Positions 1 to 7,943 are shown, counted from the first letter of the stretch. The stretch is 31,764 nucleotides of DNA from CAYZXL01 sp964482435 (GCA_964482435.1 CAYZXL010000055.1:1-31764); one strand, 5' to 3'. Program-made: numbers and translations. Notes: a model not told the origin generated them from the sequence alone.

Positions 1-255
1 CGTATCTCAAACCACTTAACGCACAAAATGCCCCCTTCTTTGTCCGGAACTTCGGTTCTACAGTCAGGAGAGGCGCCGGGCACAAGGAAATGGGAGGGGT
101 GTGAGCAGAGCGTGGTGGAAAGAAAGACCCTGTGGCAATTCAGGGACGAAGGTGAAAGAATGGTGAATATTGACCTGGTCCGGGCACGAGGATCGAGCGG
201 TAGGAGGCGTCGCTGGGACGCGAAATTGGCAGCCCGAAGAGAGAATCGCCCATAG
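1..255 (+). CDS. Possible C-terminal ORF fragment, unrecognised
   Basis: This frame is open from the left edge to a TAG at 253-255. An internal GTG at 112 follows a GGAGGGG at 93-99, but the 12-base spacing is long. The possible product is basic and ends in an Arg-rich tail. I recognise no domain and composition gives only weak support. The rest of 1-404 holds an AT-rich stretch at about 310-375 and no other convincing gene. Confidence 0.2.
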   Translation, partial: RISNHLTHKMPPSLSGTSVLQSGEAPGTRKWEGCEQSVVERKTLWQFRDEGERMVNIDLVRARGSSGRRRRWDAKLAARRENRP

Positions 256-404
256 GGGCTGCCGGCAGGGGGGAATGGCGATGTTTCCCATTGGGGAGAA
301 AGGAGTTAGGTTAGGTGTAGAGTTTTTATTTTTTGTTAGTTGGTGATGTAAAAGAGGAAAAATAAAAACAAAAATGAAGGACACGTCAGGCATCCGGTCA
401 GCCT

Positions 405-791
405 TCAACGGTACACGTCCTTCTGTTTGGGCCAGATATCGAAGTTCGGGATTTCGAAACTGGCAAAATCGGAATATGCCTCCTCGACCTTTCGTTTCTC
501 GGGCTGCCCTTCGCCTGCCTCTTCCTCGCTCCCGATTCCGTACCTGCCTCTGTTCGCACCGTACGGCCGCGCTTTCTCGTTCGGTGGTCTTTCCAGCGGC
601 GGTGAGCTCTCCTCCTGGGTAACGCGGCGTGCAGGTAGTTCTACGTGAAATTCCCCCCTGGCGAACTCGTTGAGCCACAGGCCGGGGATAGGGAGATCCA
701 ATCGCTGATCGAGATTCCAGAAGTCCGAATCGTACAAGTGTTCCCTAAAGAGAATCGCAAAGTCCGAATCGTACAAATCCTTCTCTCCCAT
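405..791 (-). CDS. Unknown 128-aa protein with LYDSDF repeat
   Basis: I do not recognise this protein. The ATG at 791 is preceded by GAGG with a 5-base gap, a good ribosome binding site that fixes the start. The N-terminus contains two copies of LYDSDF spaced 13 residues apart, encoded by identical 17-bp repeats at 721-737 and 760-776. The middle is rich in Pro, Arg and Glu and probably disordered, and the C-terminus is aromatic and acidic. It lies 9 bp downstream of another small gene (801-1007), so the two look like an operon. Both are inside the presumed tRNA-Phe element, next to its helix-turn-helix and integrase genes, so an accessory role is likely (inference). Confidence 0.55.
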   Translation of the reverse strand: MGEKDLYDSDFAILFREHLYDSDFWNLDQRLDLPIPGLWLNEFARGEFHVELPARRVTQEESSPPLERPPNEKARPYGANRGRYGIGSEEEAGEGQPEKRKVEEAYSDFASFEIPNFDIWPKQKDVYR

Positions 792-800
792 TTCTTCCTC

Positions 801-1007
801 TTACTGAGTTAGTCCATCGAGGTACAGGGGATAATCGCTTTCGTTCATACCTACTATTTGTGTTCTCTTCCTTTTAAGCTTTTCGGTCCCTTTTACCGGG
901 GTTCCTGGGCTCTCGATCCTCTTGCTGGGTCTGCTTTCTATCTTTTTCACGTTCTCTCCGCTCATCTTCCTTCCTGGATGCTCATGTTTGTTGGAAGGGA
1001 GCATCAT
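801..1007 (-). CDS. Unknown 68-aa basic protein
   Basis: Small Lys/Arg-rich protein with no recognised domain. The start at 1007 (tandem ATG ATG) has an AGGG about 6 bases upstream. The first 50 residues are strongly basic and low in hydrophobics, and the last 15 are acidic and aromatic (ESDYPLYLDG). It is the first gene of a probable two-gene minus-strand operon with 405-791 and is divergent from the helix-turn-helix gene that begins at 1066; the 58-bp gap should hold both promoters. The basic/acidic pairing resembles small DNA-binding or toxin-antitoxin proteins, but nothing in the sequence proves this. Confidence 0.5.
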   Translation of the reverse strand: MMLPSNKHEHPGRKMSGENVKKIESRPSKRIESPGTPVKGTEKLKRKRTQIVGMNESDYPLYLDGLTQ

Positions 1008-1065
1008 TTCGTGCCCTTTTGAAGCGATCGAGCGGAGGAAAGGGCTGCCAAACCGCTAAAACGCC

Positions 1066-1533
1066 ATGATCAACGAGCAAGCCGGCAAAGACATGAAGAA
1101 GGATCTTCGACGCATGATTCCACTCGCTAACCAAGATGGAAAATCTTACTTCCTCAACGTAAAGCAGGCGGCACAGGCAACGGGCATCTCTCAATCCACC
1201 ATCAACCGGTGGATAAGGGAGAACCCCCCGCTGTTCCCCTCGGTGAAGCTCGGCGGGATGAGACGGTTTCCACGTCCGGTACTGGAAGAGTGGTGTCGCC
1301 GGGTCTCTGCGGAACGGAATGTGCCCCCTCACCGACTTGCTCAGATAACCAGGCAGCTACTCGATGAATGGAGTCGTCGGGCCTTCCCGTCTGGGCGACG
1401 TGCACATAGCCCATCGTCGTCTTCAGGTCGGCATGACCGAGCAAGGCCTGAAGTCGGTAAGGGTTTACGCCTGCGAACGCGAGATATGTACCGAAAGTAT
1501 GTCTTAGGAGATGAGGATGGACATGCCGAGTGA
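1066..1533 (+). CDS. Excisionase/AlpA-like helix-turn-helix protein
   Basis: Residues about 28-85 form a MerR/excisionase-type winged helix-turn-helix: YFLNVKQAAQATGISQSTINRW, shortened here to the pattern V-x-x-A-A-x-x-x-G-I-S-x-S-T-I-x-R-W, followed by a glycine-containing wing (KLGGMRRFP) and a W-C-R-R helix. Such proteins act as recombination directionality factors or regulators of integrative elements, which fits the convergent tyrosine recombinase next to it. The start is uncertain: ATG 1066 and ATG 1093 are both possible and neither has a strong ribosome binding site. The last 65 or so residues are low-complexity and lie antisense to the catalytic-tyrosine region of the integrase, so the real C-terminus may be shorter or frameshifted. 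Confidence 0.65.
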   Translation: MINEQAGKDMKKDLRRMIPLANQDGKSYFLNVKQAAQATGISQSTINRWIRENPPLFPSVKLGGMRRFPRPVLEEWCRRVSAERNVPPHRLAQITRQLLDEWSRRAFPSGRRAHSPSSSSGRHDRARPEVGKGLRLRTRDMYRKYVLGDEDGHAE

Positions 1534-2380
1534 GTCCAGCCTTTCTACTCGCGACGATCATAGCCCGGTTGACATTGTTTATCCTCGGGTTGCCCTTGCT
1601 CGTGCCGAAGACGTAGCCGGTCTTCAACCTGTGCTCTGTCAGCCACGCCATCATGTCGTTGCCCAGAGGAACTTCCCGCGCTCGCCTGCTCTTGGTCAGG
1701 ACGAACCTCACCACCCTGCGGTTGAAATCAATTTCTTTCCATTCAAGCGTCGCCGCCTCTCGCAGCCTTGCTCCAGTTACCAAGAAGAAGTAGGACATGG
1801 GCCGAAAGGCAGGCTCAAGATGTTGAAACAGTCCAGATATCTCGTCGGGGGTCAGATAATCAATCATCCCGTATCTCGGCCTCGCCATCAGCTCGACTCC
1901 GGCGAGAGGATTGCGGGGTATCCACTGTTGTTTGACAGCGCAGTTCAGCATGCTTCTCAAGGACCCAACCTCCAGCTGGATCGTGCGCTCGGAAATGTGT
2001 TTTCCAGAACGCTTCTGATTCACGTCTTGCCTTCTTCGATCCACGTATTCCCGAATGTGGTCTGGTCTGACTTTGTACACATGCTTGACTGGCAACCTCT
2101 CGAGAATGGTGGACAACGCCAGGTCGGTTCGCAAAGCATGTTCCTGGCTGCGGTACGTCAGAAGCCACTGTACATAGTCATAGGCGAGCTTCGTCAGCAG
2201 CGGACCTCTTCTATCCCCGTTCTCAACCCCGACAACGAGATCCCGTCTCATCCTCTCTTCTACTGCGCGGCACTCCGCTTCAGTTCTTGCCTTTGTCGGG
2301 ACGCAGATTTTCTTCCCCCGATGCCGAAATCGGGTATACCATGCGACATCTCCGTTGGCTTTGACTCTTTTCCAAGGCAT
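1202..2380 (-). CDS. Tyrosine recombinase / integrase
   Basis: Phage-type site-specific integrase of 392 aa from the ATG at 2380, which has GGGGG just upstream. The longer in-frame start at 2479 has no support. An N-terminal arm-binding region (about 1-55) is followed by a SAM-like core-binding domain (about 60-165) and the catalytic domain. The catalytic set is complete: R205 (in TGAR), K230, H290-x-x-R293, H316 (in LGHADLKTT) and nucleophile Y325. The protein should therefore be active. It reads away from the tRNA-Phe gene 146 bp upstream, the usual arrangement for an element inserted at a tRNA 3' end. A TTGACA at 2410-2415 is a possible -35 box. The tail after about residue 347 is low-complexity and overlaps the helix-turn-helix gene on the other strand by 332 bp. 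Confidence 0.95.
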   Translation of the reverse strand: MPWKRVKANGDVAWYTRFRHRGKKICVPTKARTEAECRAVEERMRRDLVVGVENGDRRGPLLTKLAYDYVQWLLTYRSQEHALRTDLALSTILERLPVKHVYKVRPDHIREYVDRRRQDVNQKRSGKHISERTIQLEVGSLRSMLNCAVKQQWIPRNPLAGVELMARPRYGMIDYLTPDEISGLFQHLEPAFRPMSYFFLVTGARLREAATLEWKEIDFNRRVVRFVLTKSRRAREVPLGNDMMAWLTEHRLKTGYVFGTSKGNPRINNVNRAMIVASRKAGLTRHVHPHLLRHTFGTYLAFAGVNPYRLQALLGHADLKTTMGYVHVAQTGRPDDSIHRVAAWLSEQVGEGAHSVPQRPGDTTLPVPDVETVSSRRASPRGTAGGSPLSTG

Positions 2381-2422
2381 GCCCCCATTCAATAATGACA
2401 CACGGACTTTGTCAAGACTTTT

Positions 2423-2457
2423 GTTGCTTTTTTGGATACAAACTGGATACAAGCAAC
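2423..2457. repeat. Tandem 11-bp repeats inside an inverted repeat, possible integrase or regulator site
   Basis: Two 11-bp direct repeats (TGGATACAAAC and TGGATACAAGC) occupy 2433-2454. They are framed by the inverted pair GTTGCTT at 2423-2429 and AAGCAAC at 2451-2457. The block sits between the integrase start and the tRNA 3' end, where arm-type integrase sites or an operator would be expected. The assignment is an inference from position and repetition. Confidence 0.45.
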
Positions 2458-2525
2458 CTGTGGAGAGCCGACAAGACACAAGGAGGAAATGCCCTAAGTG
2501 ACGCCACCCGAGGGGAAAAGAAAAA

Positions 2526-2598
<73 letters not shown>

Positions 2599-2954
2599 AC
2601 GGAAGATGGTGACGTACGTGCCCGGTCTTTCAGGGCGAGGGGCCTCTGCTCCGTGTGCTCTTCGCACTGGGAGCTTCCTCGAAGTGGCATTCACCACGGG
2701 TCGAGGCTGGAGGTGCCTGTCCATACCGGCCGCCGCATGGCCCTTTTGGGCAGACGTTGGCTTTTGCTCGGCTCAAAAGCTATCAAAAGCCGCGACGATA
2801 TATCAAGGGATTTTTGTGGGGGAGCGAGGGGCGTGATCTGCTTCCGGATCGAAGTGAGGGAAGCGGTGAGGAGGAAAGAGCTGCCGTGCAAATTCTTGGG
2901 TCGGCGTGGGAGCGATTTTTGGTTAGGCGGGCTGAAGCTCATGAGGGGCCTGCG
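2599..2954. other. Gap between mrdA and tRNA-Phe, no gene seen
   Basis: These 356 bp separate the stop of the PBP2 gene from the tRNA. I see no convincing ORF, no clear terminator after mrdA and no rodA, although rodA often follows mrdA. The tRNA promoter must lie here but no good -35/-10 pair stands out. Confidence 0.5.
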
Positions 2955-4766
2955 TCAGCCACCCATGGCGAAGAATTCCATGAGGACTTGCCTGGCGAGG
3001 GGCGCGGCGGTTTCTCCACCGGTCTCACCTTCCTCGACGAGGACGACCACGACAATCCGGGGGTCGTCGCACGGTGCATAGGCGGCGAACCAGGCGTAGG
3101 AGTACTGGTTCTCCGGGCCGTACTGGGCAGTGCCTGTCTTTCCGGCGACCTTGAGGAAGGAGGCATCTTCGAAGACACGGTAGGCTGTCCCGCCCGGTTC
3201 CTGAGCCGCTCTTCTAAGCCCCTCTTTGATCGCGCGGAGGGAGCTCTCACCGATGCCGAGGGGTTCGGAGCGGACGGGGAAGAGGGTGTCTTGCGGACTT
3301 CTCGTGATTTTGAAGACGAGTCTCGGATAGAAGTACGTCCCGCCGTTGGCAATCGCGGCGTAGGCGCATGCGGTTTGAAGGGGCGTCGCCTCGAGGGGGC
3401 CCTGGCCTATGGAAAGGTTGATTGTATTGCCGGCAAACCATTGGCGGTAAGGCTCAGCTCGAGCGTCGGAGGACTGTCTCCAATCCTTATCGGGGACGAT
3501 TCCTCCGGATTCCAGCGGGAGGCAGATTCCCGTCTTCACGCCGAGGTGGAATTTTCGTGACATGGAGCAAATGGCATCCCCGCCGAGGAGCCGGCCGAGA
3601 TTATAGAAGTAAACATTGCAGGATCTCTTCAGGGCCTCTTCGAGGGCGACGTCGCCGTGGCTGTTGTTGTGGTAGCAGCTCCATGACCGCCCGCTTCCGG
3701 GTAAGGAAAATGCCCCCGGACAGTAGAACTGCGTGTTTCTTGAGATTGCCTTCGCCTCAAGGGCGGCTAATCCGACGATGGGCTTGAAAGCGGAGCCGAG
3801 CAAATAAGCGCCGCTGACGGCCCGGTTGTGCAATGGTTTCTCCGGGTCGTTCCCCCATGCTCTGATGGTCTCGGCGTCCTCGTCACTACGGGGAAGAGAA
3901 TAGACGTTCGGGTCGAAGGTCGGGCTGCTGGCAAGGACGAGGACGTCACCGTTCTGGGGGTCGAGGGCGACTATCGCGCCCTTTTTCCCGACGAGCGCGT
4001 CCTCGGCCGCTCTCTGGAGGCGGCGGTCTATTGTCAGGTAAAGGCTCTCGCCCGGCGTGGGCTTTGTTTCCTGGATGACCTTGTCAAGGCGGTTTCGATG
4101 GTCCACCTGGACTTTCAGGAGCCCCTTGACCCCATGGAGTTCTCTTTCGAAGATTCTTTCCAGTCCGGTGATTCCGACGATGTCGTCCTGGGCGTATCCC
4201 CATTTTCTATACACGGCGAGAGTTTCCGAGGAAATAGCACCGACGGCGCCGAGGAGATGAGCTGCAAGGCTGCCTTCGACGTAATGGCGCGACGCCTCGG
4301 TCTCCGCAAGAAGCCCGGGAACGTCCGGCTCGACGGATTTCAACTGATAGAACTGTTGTTCGGTGATGCCGGGCTGGATTTTGATGGGCAGGTACGTGAC
4401 GGCTCGCCGCGGATCGAGCTTTCTATTGAACTGACTTTCTGATATTGCGAGGACGCGCTGGAGGACGCCGACGAGCGTTGCGCGGCCCTTCTTGCTTTTC
4501 TCCATATCGGAGTACGAGACCGACGCGTCGTAGCGAAGGGTGTTTCCAACGAGAAGAGACGAGTTGCGGTCATAGATGCAGCCGCGGCGAGGCGCTACAA
4601 CGACGTTGCGGATTCTGTTCCTCAGCCCTTTCTGCTGGTACTTGTCGGCGTTGGCGACCTGGAGCGACCAGAGCCTCACGGCGATCAAGCACAACGAAAG
4701 CCCGACGAGGACCAGGATGACCCTGGGCCTACCGGTAAGTCCTTTTGCCGAATCCTGACCGACCAT
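2955..4766 (-). CDS. mrdA: Penicillin-binding protein 2 (peptidoglycan transpeptidase)
   Basis: Class B PBP of 603 aa that crosslinks peptidoglycan during lateral wall elongation, acting with MreC/MreD in the elongasome. One N-terminal membrane helix lies at about residues 15-33, followed by the R-G-x-I-Y-D-R element of the dimerisation domain. The transpeptidase motifs are all present: S325-x-x-K328 (SAFK), S382-C-N384, and K543-T-G545. I chose the ATG at 4766 because it places the membrane anchor at the N-terminus as in the family; the ORF extends 55 codons upstream, but that part is antisense-like and overlaps mreD. It overlaps the end of mreD by 38 bp, showing one operon. The usual following gene rodA is absent here. 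Confidence 0.95.
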   Translation of the reverse strand: MVGQDSAKGLTGRPRVILVLVGLSLCLIAVRLWSLQVANADKYQQKGLRNRIRNVVVAPRRGCIYDRNSSLLVGNTLRYDASVSYSDMEKSKKGRATLVGVLQRVLAISESQFNRKLDPRRAVTYLPIKIQPGITEQQFYQLKSVEPDVPGLLAETEASRHYVEGSLAAHLLGAVGAISSETLAVYRKWGYAQDDIVGITGLERIFERELHGVKGLLKVQVDHRNRLDKVIQETKPTPGESLYLTIDRRLQRAAEDALVGKKGAIVALDPQNGDVLVLASSPTFDPNVYSLPRSDEDAETIRAWGNDPEKPLHNRAVSGAYLLGSAFKPIVGLAALEAKAISRNTQFYCPGAFSLPGSGRSWSCYHNNSHGDVALEEALKRSCNVYFYNLGRLLGGDAICSMSRKFHLGVKTGICLPLESGGIVPDKDWRQSSDARAEPYRQWFAGNTINLSIGQGPLEATPLQTACAYAAIANGGTYFYPRLVFKITRSPQDTLFPVRSEPLGIGESSLRAIKEGLRRAAQEPGGTAYRVFEDASFLKVAGKTGTAQYGPENQYSYAWFAAYAPCDDPRIVVVVLVEEGETGGETAAPLARQVLMEFFAMGG

Positions 4767-5286
4767 ACCTGATTCTCTTAATAATGGAAAAGAGGGTGCA
4801 GCCGACGACGGCATTCGCCGCCGCGGAGGGGAGGATGCTCCCAACAAGCTGACTGAAGACATCCAGCGCCACTCCGTATAATGCGAGGACGTTGAAGACC
4901 AGAACGGGACTAAGAAGCGACGCGCCGACAATCACCGTCGCAATCGTCAACAGATTGTCCTTGAAAAGACGTTCCTGGATTCGCCCGATAAGGAGGGCGA
5001 CAAGCCCGTAGCACAAGGCGTACACGCCGATGCGGCCACCTGAGAAAACGTCCATAAACAGCCCGCCAGCCACTCCGGTCATGGCTGATGCAAACCAGTC
5101 GTGACCGAGGCTGAAATGGACAATCGCTATCAGGACGAACTGGACTCTCAGCGCCTCATAGAGTGAAATGGCGTTGGGGAGCGTCACCTGCAAAACGACG
5201 CAGCCCAATAGCGCCAGTAGAACGGTCACTGGCGTGCGACCACGACGCCTTGAGACGTGTTCCCAGCCGGGACGCCATTCGCTCAT
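4729..5286 (-). CDS. mreD: Rod shape-determining protein MreD
   Basis: Small integral membrane protein of 185 aa with about five hydrophobic helices and the family pattern G-x-x-x-D-x-F-S-G-x-x-x-G near the third helix (GLFMDVFSGGRIGVYAL). MreD links MreC and PBP2 to the cytoskeletal MreB in the elongation complex. Its ATG overlaps the mreC TGA by four bases (ATGA), indicating translational coupling, and its end overlaps mrdA. Length and gene order match the family; the assignment rests on both. Confidence 0.93.
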   Translation of the reverse strand: MSEWRPGWEHVSRRRGRTPVTVLLALLGCVVLQVTLPNAISLYEALRVQFVLIAIVHFSLGHDWFASAMTGVAGGLFMDVFSGGRIGVYALCYGLVALLIGRIQERLFKDNLLTIATVIVGASLLSPVLVFNVLALYGVALDVFSQLVGSILPSAAANAVVGCTLFSIIKRIRYGRSGFGKRTYR

Positions 5287-6098
5287 TTCGGGACTACCAC
5301 CAATACCTCAGAAAGATTTCGGAATCCAACCGCCGACTCCAAATTCGCGGACTGATACAAACCCTCTTCTTCCTTTGAAACGCTGGCGACTTTTCCAATA
5401 ATCAAGCCCTGGGGCAAGGGCGCTTCGTCCACAGAGAGGACTTTACCGAGGTGCGCCGTCGCCACGACATCGCCGACTTCGACCTTCGCGGTGTGCTCGA
5501 TATAGGTCATCTTCAGTTGTCCGAGGCCCGCACCGACAACGAGGCCCGTGACTTCGCCATCGAGGGCCATTGCCGGAATCGCGCTTTGCGGGTCAAGAAT
5601 CAGACGGACACGGCTCCATTTCCCGCCCGCTTCGATGACACGCCCGATGAAGTTGTCTCCGTAAAGGACCGACGTTCCTCTTCCGACGCCGTCTCTCACG
5701 CCGCGGTCTATCAGCAATGTCTGATACCAACTGTCCGGCTCCCTCCCGATTACGCGGGCGGGGAGAACTTCAAAACCGGAAGTCGCCGCCGCGGCGAGCT
5801 GGCTATTGAGCGAAGTCAGCTCCCTTATTTTCTCCCGAGCCAGCGCGAGTTCTGCGCGCAACTTCGAGGTCTCACGCTCTTTCTGAAGGCTTTCGCGGAC
5901 GACGTTGTTGGAGTGAAATGCCACAACCCATATCTCGTGGAGCTTGTCGCCGATGGAACGGCTCAGTGAAAAAGCGGGAGTGAAGATGCCGGTGACCGCT
6001 TCTTTGACCGAGCGCGAGACCACAATCGGCAGGCTAAGAAAAGAGAAAATCACGACGAGAACAACGACGACCGCAATTCTCCTGAGCTTGGCCGACAA
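5283..6098 (-). CDS. mreC: Rod shape-determining protein MreC
   Basis: Periplasmic scaffold of the elongation complex, 271 aa. A cytoplasmic stub is followed by one membrane helix (about residues 8-26), a coiled coil (about 60-95, with E-R-E-T-S-K-L-R-A-E-L) and the two beta-barrel MreC domain (VIGREPDSWYQTLLIDRG, then G-V-G-R-G-T-S-V). I start it at the TTG at 6098, which has GAGGG seven bases upstream; the ATG 63 codons further out lies inside radC in another frame. The gene begins 10 bp after the radC stop, so transcription from radC through mrdA is likely continuous. No mreB gene is present in the window. Confidence 0.92.
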   Translation of the reverse strand: MSAKLRRIAVVVVLVVIFSFLSLPIVVSRSVKEAVTGIFTPAFSLSRSIGDKLHEIWVVAFHSNNVVRESLQKERETSKLRAELALAREKIRELTSLNSQLAAAATSGFEVLPARVIGREPDSWYQTLLIDRGVRDGVGRGTSVLYGDNFIGRVIEAGGKWSRVRLILDPQSAIPAMALDGEVTGLVVGAGLGQLKMTYIEHTAKVEVGDVVATAHLGKVLSVDEAPLPQGLIIGKVASVSKEEEGLYQSANLESAVGFRNLSEVLVVVPK

Positions 6099-6108
6099 GG
6101 AACGTCCC

Positions 6109-6807
6109 TCATAGCAAGTCTTTGTCTTTGTAACTGAAGTATCTTCCTTCGCCGATGATGATATGGTCAAGGAGCTCGATGCCCAGGACTTTTCCCGCCG
6201 ACTTGATGCGTTCGGTGGTTTCGGTGTCGTGCGAAGAAGGACTGGGGTCTCCGGTTGGGTGATTGTGCACGATGATGACCGAAGCACAATTGTCCCTGAT
6301 CGCCGATTTGAAGACTTCTCTCGGATGGACTAAGCTGGCGCTGAGAGTCCCCACGGAGATGGTCTCGACCTTTCTCACGTGGTTTTTCACGTCGAGATAA
6401 AGGGCCTTAAAGCATTCCTTCTCCTCCAACCGCATCTCATCAGCCAACAAAGCAAACACGTCCCGGGAGCTGCGGATGACAGGCTTTTCCTGGGGCTTGA
6501 ATCCGGAAAGCCTCCTGGCGAGGTCAAAAGCCGCCTTGATTTGAATAGCTTTGGTGCGGCCAACGCCGTCAATCTCGCAGAGCTGCTCCAGAGACGCCGC
6601 GGCTACCGATTTCAAGTCGCCGAATTTGAAGAGAATCCGGTTCGCAACACCCAGCGCCGAGACGCCCGGCGTTCCCGTCCTCAGAAGAATCGCCAGTAGC
6701 TCCGCGTCGGAAAGCGCCTCAGGGCCAAGTTTCTCCAGTCGCTCCCTGGGCCTTTCGTGCTCCGGCAGCTCCTTGATCTTGAAATACTGCTTTTCCAGTT
6801 CCGACAT
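6109..6807 (-). CDS. radC: RadC/UPF0758 JAB-domain protein
   Basis: 232-aa protein with an N-terminal helix-hairpin-helix-like part (IDGVGRTKAIQIKAAF) and a C-terminal JAB/MPN metalloprotease-like domain carrying H-N-H-P-T-G-D-P-x-P-S-x-x-D, the zinc-binding signature. Its cellular role is unsettled; the old link to DNA repair was not upheld. The ATG at 6807 follows a GGGGGG run at a 3-base distance and matches the usual family N-terminus (MSELEKQYFKIKELPEHERPRERL shortened); a 20-codon longer start has no support. It is the first gene of the mre operon. Its upstream side is occupied by a repeat and a decayed defence operon. Confidence 0.93.
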   Translation of the reverse strand: MSELEKQYFKIKELPEHERPRERLEKLGPEALSDAELLAILLRTGTPGVSALGVANRILFKFGDLKSVAAASLEQLCEIDGVGRTKAIQIKAAFDLARRLSGFKPQEKPVIRSSRDVFALLADEMRLEEKECFKALYLDVKNHVRKVETISVGTLSASLVHPREVFKSAIRDNCASVIIVHNHPTGDPSPSSHDTETTERIKSAGKVLGIELLDHIIIGEGRYFSYKDKDLL

Positions 6808-6860
6808 TTTCCCCCCGAACAACCGTACAGCATCATGGGCGAGCGACAACCCGGGCGGAA

Positions 6861-6909
6861 GTGGCACGGGCTTCCAGCCCGTGAATCATGGGCAAGATGC
6901 CCATGCCAC
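6861..6909. repeat. Double-hairpin palindromic repeat unit
   Basis: A 49-bp element has an outer 6-bp inverted pair (GTGGCA at 6861, TGCCAC at 6904) enclosing two hairpins with 8-bp stems and 3-base loops: CACGGGCT/AGCCCGTG at 6865-6883 and CATGGGCA/TGCCCATG at 6887-6905. It can fold as a three-way cruciform. Similar units recur between genes in several GC-rich bacterial phyla (recalled, not searched). It sits just beyond the point where the DUF1156 fragment loses its family sequence, so it may mark a deletion or insertion junction. Confidence 0.8.
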
Positions 6910-6916
6910 CGCCCCT

Positions 6917-7027
6917 AAGAGACGACGGACGCCCATGACGGATAGACTTTTCTCTCGCCGAGTGCTTACTCGCAACCTCAATCGCAAAATCCACCTCAAT
7001 CAGCCTTTTGCATTCCTTTGGAATCAT
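6917..7027 (-). pseudogene. DUF1156 DNA methylase, N-terminal fragment only
   Basis: The first 37 codons from the ATG at 7027 encode a sequence that closely follows the N-terminus of DUF1156 adenine-specific DNA methylases with a zinc ribbon: MIPKECKRLIEVDF and then H-S-A-R-E-K-S-I-R-H-G-x-P-S. In intact members this continues into T-L-H-L-W-W-A-R-R-P. Here the match ends at 6917 and runs into the double-hairpin repeat. The rest of a protein that normally has several hundred residues is missing. The ATG has AGGG close upstream and lies 13 bp after the stop of the gene at 7041, so it was once the next gene in that operon. In known systems such methylases modify host DNA in phage-defence operons. 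Confidence 0.75.
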
Positions 7028-7040
7028 ATCCCTGCCCGCC

Positions 7041-7943
7041 CTAATCCATTCCCAAGAGGTCTGCCACTGCCGCCCGCACTACCTGCCAGCATATTGAACA
7101 CGTGTCTGAGTCAGGGGTCTCGTTAAGGGCGCGTTGCACGTACGGATGGACGATATTGCGCGACTCGCGGAGGGCGTGACTGAACCGCCTAACGTCTCCC
7201 TGCAGCCATCCGACCTCGTGCGCCACGTCAATGAGTGCTGAGAGGCCCCACTCGTGAATCGGTTTGACGTTTCCGCTCTTGTCCTTAGGCGCCCTTGAGG
7301 CTGCCCGTGCCTTCCCTGTGTCTGCCTCAACCTTATGCAGGAGCGATCCTTCGAGGATGCTCCCCATCATTACCACTGAAGCCAAATAGGCACCTCCGTC
7401 CATGCACCTTTGAGCCTCCTCCCAGCGGAAGTTTAGAATCTCCGCCAGAGCTGCGTCCAGGACGAACCGACGGAAGTCCGGCGGAGGCTCATGTGGCTTC
7501 TTCTCCGGTCTCGGCGCCGAGGTCCCTGGGGCCTTCTCTCGAAGCTGCGGGTCTATGCCCAGGAAAACAATCTCTAAACCCTCAACCTGAAGCAGTCGAT
7601 TCAGGTGGTCAACTACCGTCTGCGTTGTTTGAGAATCACCCCGGTACTCCTTTGGTGTGGCCAGGCGAAGCAGCACCCTCTCCAGGGACGAAGGGACAAG
7701 GTTGCCGGACAGCTCTCTGTTAAGGGCCTCAAGGGACTCGAGCAGGAACCATTTCCTCGTCGAAGATTGGCCCCGGGGATCAACACCGGCCCGCTGAAAG
7801 AAGGCATAGATCTGGGATTTGCTCCGATAAGGGCCGGGCGAGTCGTAGGAGGGACCACCTCCGGCTCCCTCGCCCGCGCCACAAATGACCTCGGCGATGG
7901 CTTCCAAGGTGGTATCGTCTAAACGCTTCTTCGGCGTGCTCAA
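7041..7943 (-). CDS. HEPN-like defence-associated protein, uncharacterised
   Basis: Intact 300-aa protein starting at TTG 7943 with AGGGGAG seven bases upstream. The N-terminal part (about 10-135) has a helical region with S-x-x-x-I-Y-x-F-F and a conserved-looking L-E-R-V-L-L-R-L-A-x-P-x-E-Y-R-G-D segment. A proline-rich linker (about 136-156) leads to a helical C-terminal domain with G-A-Y-L-A-S-V-V-M-M-G-S-I-L-E-G and R-N-I-V-H-P at 262-267. The R-N-x-x-H motif is typical of HEPN/abortive-infection nuclease domains, so an RNA-targeting role is possible (inference). It is embedded between a DUF3883-like tail, whose stop overlaps its start, and a DUF1156 methylase start, so it is the surviving internal gene of a larger defence operon. 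Confidence 0.75.
   Translation of the reverse strand: MSTPKKRLDDTTLEAIAEVICGAGEGAGGGPSYDSPGPYRSKSQIYAFFQRAGVDPRGQSSTRKWFLLESLEALNRELSGNLVPSSLERVLLRLATPKEYRGDSQTTQTVVDHLNRLLQVEGLEIVFLGIDPQLREKAPGTSAPRPEKKPHEPPPDFRRFVLDAALAEILNFRWEEAQRCMDGGAYLASVVMMGSILEGSLLHKVEADTGKARAASRAPKDKSGNVKPIHEWGLSALIDVAHEVGWLQGDVRRFSHALRESRNIVHPYVQRALNETPDSDTCSICWQVVRAAVADLLGMD

Noticed and set aside
64..678. 204-aa minus-strand ORF
   Set aside because: Overlaps the better-supported gene at 405-791 in another frame, has no ribosome binding site and an implausible Pro/Arg/Ser-rich composition.
1511..2395. 294-aa plus-strand ORF
   Set aside because: Antisense to the tyrosine recombinase, whose full catalytic set is present.
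4767..4931. 55-codon N-terminal extension of PBP2
   Set aside because: It would bury the membrane anchor inside the protein and lies over mreD in another frame.
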